Below, piece after piece: positions 60,314 to 64,000 of a stretch of DNA of 64,000 nt. The number at the start of each line of letters is the position of its first letter. Position 1 is the first letter of the stretch. The DNA is from Tetracladium setigerum (Eukaryota > Ascomycota > Leotiomycetes > Helotiales), in the NCBI GenBank assembly GCA_031472005.1, contig PZJY01000005.1:1302001-1366000 (forward strand), read 5' to 3'. Both the position numbers and the translations under genes were made by a program. The notes under the pieces were generated by a model. That model searched no databases. It was not told where the DNA came from and was given only the letters and a program-made list of their open reading frames with translations.

Positions 60314-62086
60314 GATGGAATATTGAGTTCTGTTGGCAGGTTTTGAAATTTGATGGTTGATTGAATCTATATTCAGAGATTGTTGCTAAGTGTACATGAG
60401 AATCACAAGAAGGGGTGATTCTTCTTATACATTTGACGTGTAACACATTAAGTCCGCTTAATGACATTCACTAAGAGTCGCCCCTAGTTGTTTCCAATAA
60501 TGGCAAAGTGGGATCTCAGGCTCCCATTAACCATAGTTCATGAGGGGTGGTACAGTAGTGGGGTTGCAACAGAAACTCTTTCTTTATCTTATCCGCCAAT
60601 CGAGGAAAGCTCCATCAGTCACCTTCCTCAAACAATTAAGAGTGCGTCGAAAAGGATTTTCAGTTCAAGAGTAATGTGCAGTCATCTATGTGCATTGTCA
60701 TGAGACTTTGACTGATTCAACCGCGTTGACGCGATTTCTGGAGACAAATTTGTACCATGATAGTCGTAAGTTTGGAGAGCTAGTGTACAACTCTCCGTTA
60801 AAAATGGGATGCGATCTGCACTAAGCTGATCTTATTACAAAAGAAAGGGCGGAGTGGTGAGAAATTCGGGTTCGATTCCTAAAAACTAGCTCCTGGTGGC
60901 AAAGCACCCTTGGCCGATTGGGCATCATACTCCTCTCATCAGCCGAAATTACAACCAATATCATGACTGATAATCGTAATTTTGTCAATGATCACTCGAG
61001 AAGGGAGGTGTTGTCCAGAGTTCTGGTTGAATGCTTGTAAATCTTGATGGGTTTGAGCATTGATTTGCCCAGAAGGATTTCAGTGGCATACTAGCACCAC
61101 CTTTTGTAAGTTGACTTGACTGTGCCATGAAGTAATGTCAACTAAGGTTTTCTTTTTTTCTCGAAATATGAAGTGGTTCTATTTTACGTTGACTAGATGC
61201 ATTTGAATTTCAAAATTGATGAAGTAAGGTAGTGCCTTCTAGCTTCATACGTTATTTGAATGAAATCGGTATGTTAAGCAAGCCTAAGAGATAGGGTATA
61301 TCAACCTACTCAAGAAGGCTATGTAGCTCGTAAAATTACATATGCCTATTTAGGTAAGCTTATCTTGGCATCTCGCGAATAAATTTCCTTCAATCCAATG
61401 CCGATGAAAGTGATCGTCCAGACAAGGTTATACTGTTACCCATGCATGCACGGTCAGATTCCCGTACGAAAACCCCGAGTTGCATACCCGCAATAATACG
61501 AGCTCTGTTTGGAAGGTGTATGGTGAAGGATTAAGCTCCCACGAAGGTTCCTATCGCATCTTCTATTCTGCTATCTGGTGGCGATGTCATTACTGTACAG
61601 AATTACTTCCTGCTTCTACTCTCAACCGTACTCCACTCTGGTATGATCTTGCTAAGCGCTTTCTCAAATCAAATCCTGTTCGACGTATAACTTCGTTGAT
61701 ATCTGGAAGATCTCGATTTGGCGTATTAAACCGGTGTCACCTTCTTTATCGGGGAACCTACATAGTTATTCCTGGAAAGCTATCAGCCCCTCCCCGAAAG
61801 CCTTTTTGGGAAGGCAATACGCTTTCAGCTGTGCATCTTCCATTCCGATATTTCTACCAGAAGCACAAAGCCTTTCCAGAGCGCGGCCATACGAAGTCTT
61901 TGGATTTCTGAGCTTCTTTCTTTGCCAGTCTATGCTTGCTTGCTTTCCGGTTTGTTCTATGTTCTAGAGTATCTCTAAATACCGAAAAGGTGAAGAAAAA
62001 AGATCTCTCACTTTGAATGTCCCCATGCTAATACAATCAAAGATCCGTGAGATTTGAGTTCACAGGACCGAACGACATATGTTGCC
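60314..62086. other. 1.8 kb intergenic between precursor and HxxHC protein genes
   Basis: A TATAAG word on the minus strand near 60424-60430 may be the TATA box of the precursor, about 115 bases upstream of its ATG. The stretch 61480-61911 holds an uninterrupted 143-codon frame with no recognised domain (contains WWRCHYCTELLPASTLNR and RCHLLYRGTYIVIPGKL); it could be a remnant of a larger gene or chance. Nothing else was recognised. Confidence 0.45.
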
Positions 62087-62731
62087 ATGAATGACGAAGA
62101 AGAGTTCAGAGACGACCTAGAATTTGGCGAGATGGACGAGTCAAAACAAACAGAGCATCCTCCTCCACGTAGGCTGCGCCAACGGGTCATCCTATACGTA
62201 TCAATCGCCATCGCAACCCTCACTACCCTTTCCTTGATCTATCACAAACTTGGCACTCCAACAACTGTTGAACAATGCGGAACTACTTCTAACGAAGCAA
62301 AAGCCAAAGGATGTATATTCGAAATGCCAGGGTTCTCATGGCTTCCCAAAGAGTGTATTGATTCGGAAGTCGAAGCCGAGTTCCTCAACTTCAAGCGTTT
62401 ACAATACTACCGGGATGCAAACTACACCGAGGAAGTGTCACTAGAAGAAGTCAAGAGAGGAGATGGTCCTGGTTTTTATGTCAAGCAGGATTATCATGCG
62501 GCACATTGTGCATTTCTCTTCAAGAAATTGCATAGAGCACTTGATGGACGGCAGAAAGTCGATGGGCTTATTCATTCCGTCCAGCACACTGGCCACTGTG
62601 TTCACATGTTACTGGCACCACCTGACTTTCGTTGGGATGCTGTTCAGTTTGCTTTTACTAAATTTCCATATTGTGGAAAGAGAGGCGGGTACAATGTTGA
62701 ATGGAGCAGGCAAGGTGAATGGACTAGTTGA
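62087..62731 (+). CDS. Single-pass membrane protein with two HxxHC motifs (UstYa-like candidate)
   Basis: Intronless, 214 residues. Start chosen at the first ATG in frame (MNDEEEFRDDLEFGEMDESK). An acidic cytoplasmic N-terminus and a basic RRLRQR stop precede one membrane helix (VILYVSIAIATLTTLSLIYH). Lumenal features: CGTTSNEAKAKGCIFEMPGF, WLPKECIDSEVEAEFLNFKR, DYHAAHCAFLFKKLHRAL with HAAHC, and LIHSVQHTGHCVHML with HTGHC. Two HxxHC motifs and the single-helix topology mirror UstYa/DUF3328 oxidases, although overall sequence differs from canonical DUF3328. Proteins of this pattern are common near fungal metabolite genes (family memory). It lies 1.8 kb from the precursor on the opposite strand and could be the second oxidase of the locus. 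Confidence 0.7.
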   Translation: MNDEEEFRDDLEFGEMDESKQTEHPPPRRLRQRVILYVSIAIATLTTLSLIYHKLGTPTTVEQCGTTSNEAKAKGCIFEMPGFSWLPKECIDSEVEAEFLNFKRLQYYRDANYTEEVSLEEVKRGDGPGFYVKQDYHAAHCAFLFKKLHRALDGRQKVDGLIHSVQHTGHCVHMLLAPPDFRWDAVQFAFTKFPYCGKRGGYNVEWSRQGEWTS

Positions 62732-63185
62732 TTGGATAGATGTTCATATGTAGAAATTTCAAAATAATTATCCTATACCGTGTTAATAGTGTTATTTATA
62801 TCTATGTGTGCTAGTATATATATATATATATATTAGCTGTGAAATTGGTAATAAATAGAAGTCAAAAAGGTAATATTAAGTAGGTAAATTAATCTTTACC
62901 CCTTCTACGAAAATTTAAAGCTAAGTATATGAAAGGAGTAAGAGATTAATAATTAAGCCCCAATTAAGTATTTAACTTAATAATTATATTGATATTTACT
63001 TTAATTATATACTAATTCATAATAATTTACTATTATTAAATATCTTTAATTATTGTAATACTATTTATATAATTGTGAATGGGTAGTAAATGGAAGGCAA
63101 AAAGGTAGCTTTAAGTAAGTAGATTAATTAATAGTAAAATAATCTCTGCCCCTTTTACGAAGGGATAGAGCTACGTATATACAAG
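62732..63185. repeat. AT-rich block with two diverged direct-repeat copies and a (TA)n tract
   Basis: A TATATATATATATATATA tract is at about 62815-62832. Two copies of a ~100-base unit lie at about 62838-62941 and 63073-63185. Shared words include CAAAAAGGTA, TTAAGTA, a pyrimidine-rich CCCCTT(C/T)TACGAA and AGCTA(A/C)GTATAT. Differences are largely G/A and C/T. Copy 2 has about 16 extra bases. Composition and transition bias fit a RIP-affected transposon end, next to the Gypsy fragment. Confidence 0.6.
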
Positions 63186-63551
63186 GTGGGAAAGGATAAA
63201 GCTTTAAATCTTCGGGAATTATTACCAATACAGTACCACGAGTACTTGGCAATCATCGACCCAAAGAAGGCCGATGAATTACCCTCTCACCGGAAAGGTT
63301 TAGACCACGCGATTGATATCGATGGCGAACCTCCTTTTGGAACTTTGTATAATATGAGTCGCGATGAATTACTTGGGAACTTTCGCTGCGAAACATCTGC
63401 CCTATTGCTGGATCTTGCGTCTTGTCGGACTGTAAAATCCGAGCTCACTCCCACCACGTCTCACAAAATTGGCGATTTCCCTATTATGCGACGCTTTTTG
63501 CAACAAATAATCATTCTCCGAACGGGTAAGCATCCCACCCAAGACCATTGA
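63186..63551 (+). mobile_element. Truncated Ty3/Gypsy retrotransposon Pol fragment
   Basis: The frame (starting without a natural ATG context) encodes the stretch just before the reverse transcriptase core of Ty3/Gypsy polyproteins: LPIQYHEYLAIIDPKKADEL, HRKGLDHAIDIDGEPPFG and LYNMSRDELL. It then leaves the family at about 63378 (GNFRCETSALLLDL), so the element is cut there or rearranged. No RT catalytic motif is present. It is dead; the AT-rich repeat copies immediately upstream are probably part of the same insertion. Confidence 0.75.
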
Positions 63552-64000
63552 GTCTCGCTGTAGGGTTTTCATTCACTTCTGCTGGAAGCTCACTCACATC
63601 TTGCCTTGACGAGGGATATTTTTCTTCGGGATAGATTGAAGGTCTTGGTGCAACTTGCTTCCTTCGGATTTGTTGCAATGTAGATCTAGTAGCATCCTCC
63701 TGCGTAATTGTTTGGCCTAGATCATCCTTAGAAGCACTGTGGTTGAAGTCTTGCCCGTTGCTATCTTGCGATGTTGTAAAGGACTTGGATTCGGCTGCAG
63801 GCCGTAGCGGCATTCCCGGTCGCTTGAATGGATTAGTAGTGAAAGCTGCAGAAATTTCGAGGTCTAGAGACTCCCCCTTATCGCTGTCATCGCTATCATT
63901 TTCGATGGTCTCAATTTCGTTGTCTTCGATTTTCCCATCAGATTTGCCATACAGAAATTTTCCAAACAGTCGGGAGCTAGACTTCCGTTTTCCTTTGGTA
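63511..64000 (-). CDS. 3' part of a gene leaving the window on the right, function unknown
   Basis: On the minus strand an uninterrupted frame enters at the window edge and ends at 63511 (about 163 codons visible). It is hydrophilic: a basic start (KGKRKSSSRLFGKFLYGKSD), an acidic stretch (ENDSDDSDKGESLDLE), then FTTNPFKRPGMPLRP and a tail PSIYPEEKYPSSRQDVSEL with GLGWDAYPFGE. No domain recognised. A KGKRKSSSRLFGKF pattern would suit a nuclear protein. The end overlaps the last part of the frame after the Gypsy fragment, so the natural stop could have been altered by the insertion. Confidence 0.5.
   Translation of the reverse strand, partial: TKGKRKSSSRLFGKFLYGKSDGKIEDNEIETIENDSDDSDKGESLDLEISAAFTTNPFKRPGMPLRPAAESKSFTTSQDSNGQDFNHSASKDDLGQTITQEDATRSTLQQIRRKQVAPRPSIYPEEKYPSSRQDVSELPAEVNENPTARLNGLGWDAYPFGE

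Noticed and set aside
60845..60960. GGTTCGATTCC word suggesting a tRNA T-arm
   Set aside because: No matching stem on either side and no D or anticodon arm could be folded.
1..64000. Mitochondrial, bacterial or viral origin of the window
   Set aside because: Spliceosomal introns throughout, standard code, a nuclear-type tRNA intron and typical nuclear fungal genes exclude these; only the short Gypsy fragment is of mobile origin.

Overview
The window is nuclear DNA of a filamentous ascomycete (Pezizomycotina). Genes carry several short introns (about 45-150 nt) with GT-AG ends and a CTAAC/CTAAT branch site, and gene content is typical of the group: Zn2Cys6 regulator, KatG, GH11-CBM1 xylanase, Dal5-type permeases, UstYa/DUF3328. 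Protein style suggests a plant-associated member of Leotiomycetes (Helotiales), but that placement is inference.

Layout. 0-20 kb is core-like: checkpoint protein Rad26/ATRIP, a SulP-STAS anion transporter, a small membrane protein, a GPI-type cell-wall protein, a membrane-anchored pepsin-like protein and an F-box/UIM protein. 20-53 kb is rich in plant-cell-wall and nutrient genes: GH11-CBM1 xylanase, PL26 rhamnogalacturonan exolyase, CE12 rhamnogalacturonan acetylesterase, an MFS carrier, KatG, an AIF2-like oxidoreductase, a tannase/feruloyl esterase, a Dal5-type permease divergent from a Zn2Cys6 regulator, a GH88 unsaturated glucuronyl hydrolase divergent from an aldo-keto reductase, and a second Dal5-type permease. 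PL26, CE12 and GH88 act in sequence on pectic rhamnogalacturonan. One intron-containing tRNA-Val(AAC) lies at 27.1 kb.

55-64 kb is AT-richer and accessory: a decayed NmrA-like pseudogene, a UstYa/DUF3328 oxidase, a secreted Kex2-processed precursor with five near-identical tyrosine-containing cores, a second membrane protein with two HxxHC motifs, an AT-rich repeat pair and a truncated Ty3/Gypsy Pol fragment. The precursor plus the UstYa gene looks like a small dikaritin-type RiPP locus with a core I do not recognise. This is the best candidate for an undescribed system.

A second window-wide signal: at least 13 apparent frameshifts in seven otherwise well conserved genes all have the same sense (one base missing), most in or beside short homopolymers. 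This points to sequencing or assembly undercalls rather than pseudogenes, so several genes here are probably intact in the organism. Splice coordinates were read by eye and may be off by a base or so.
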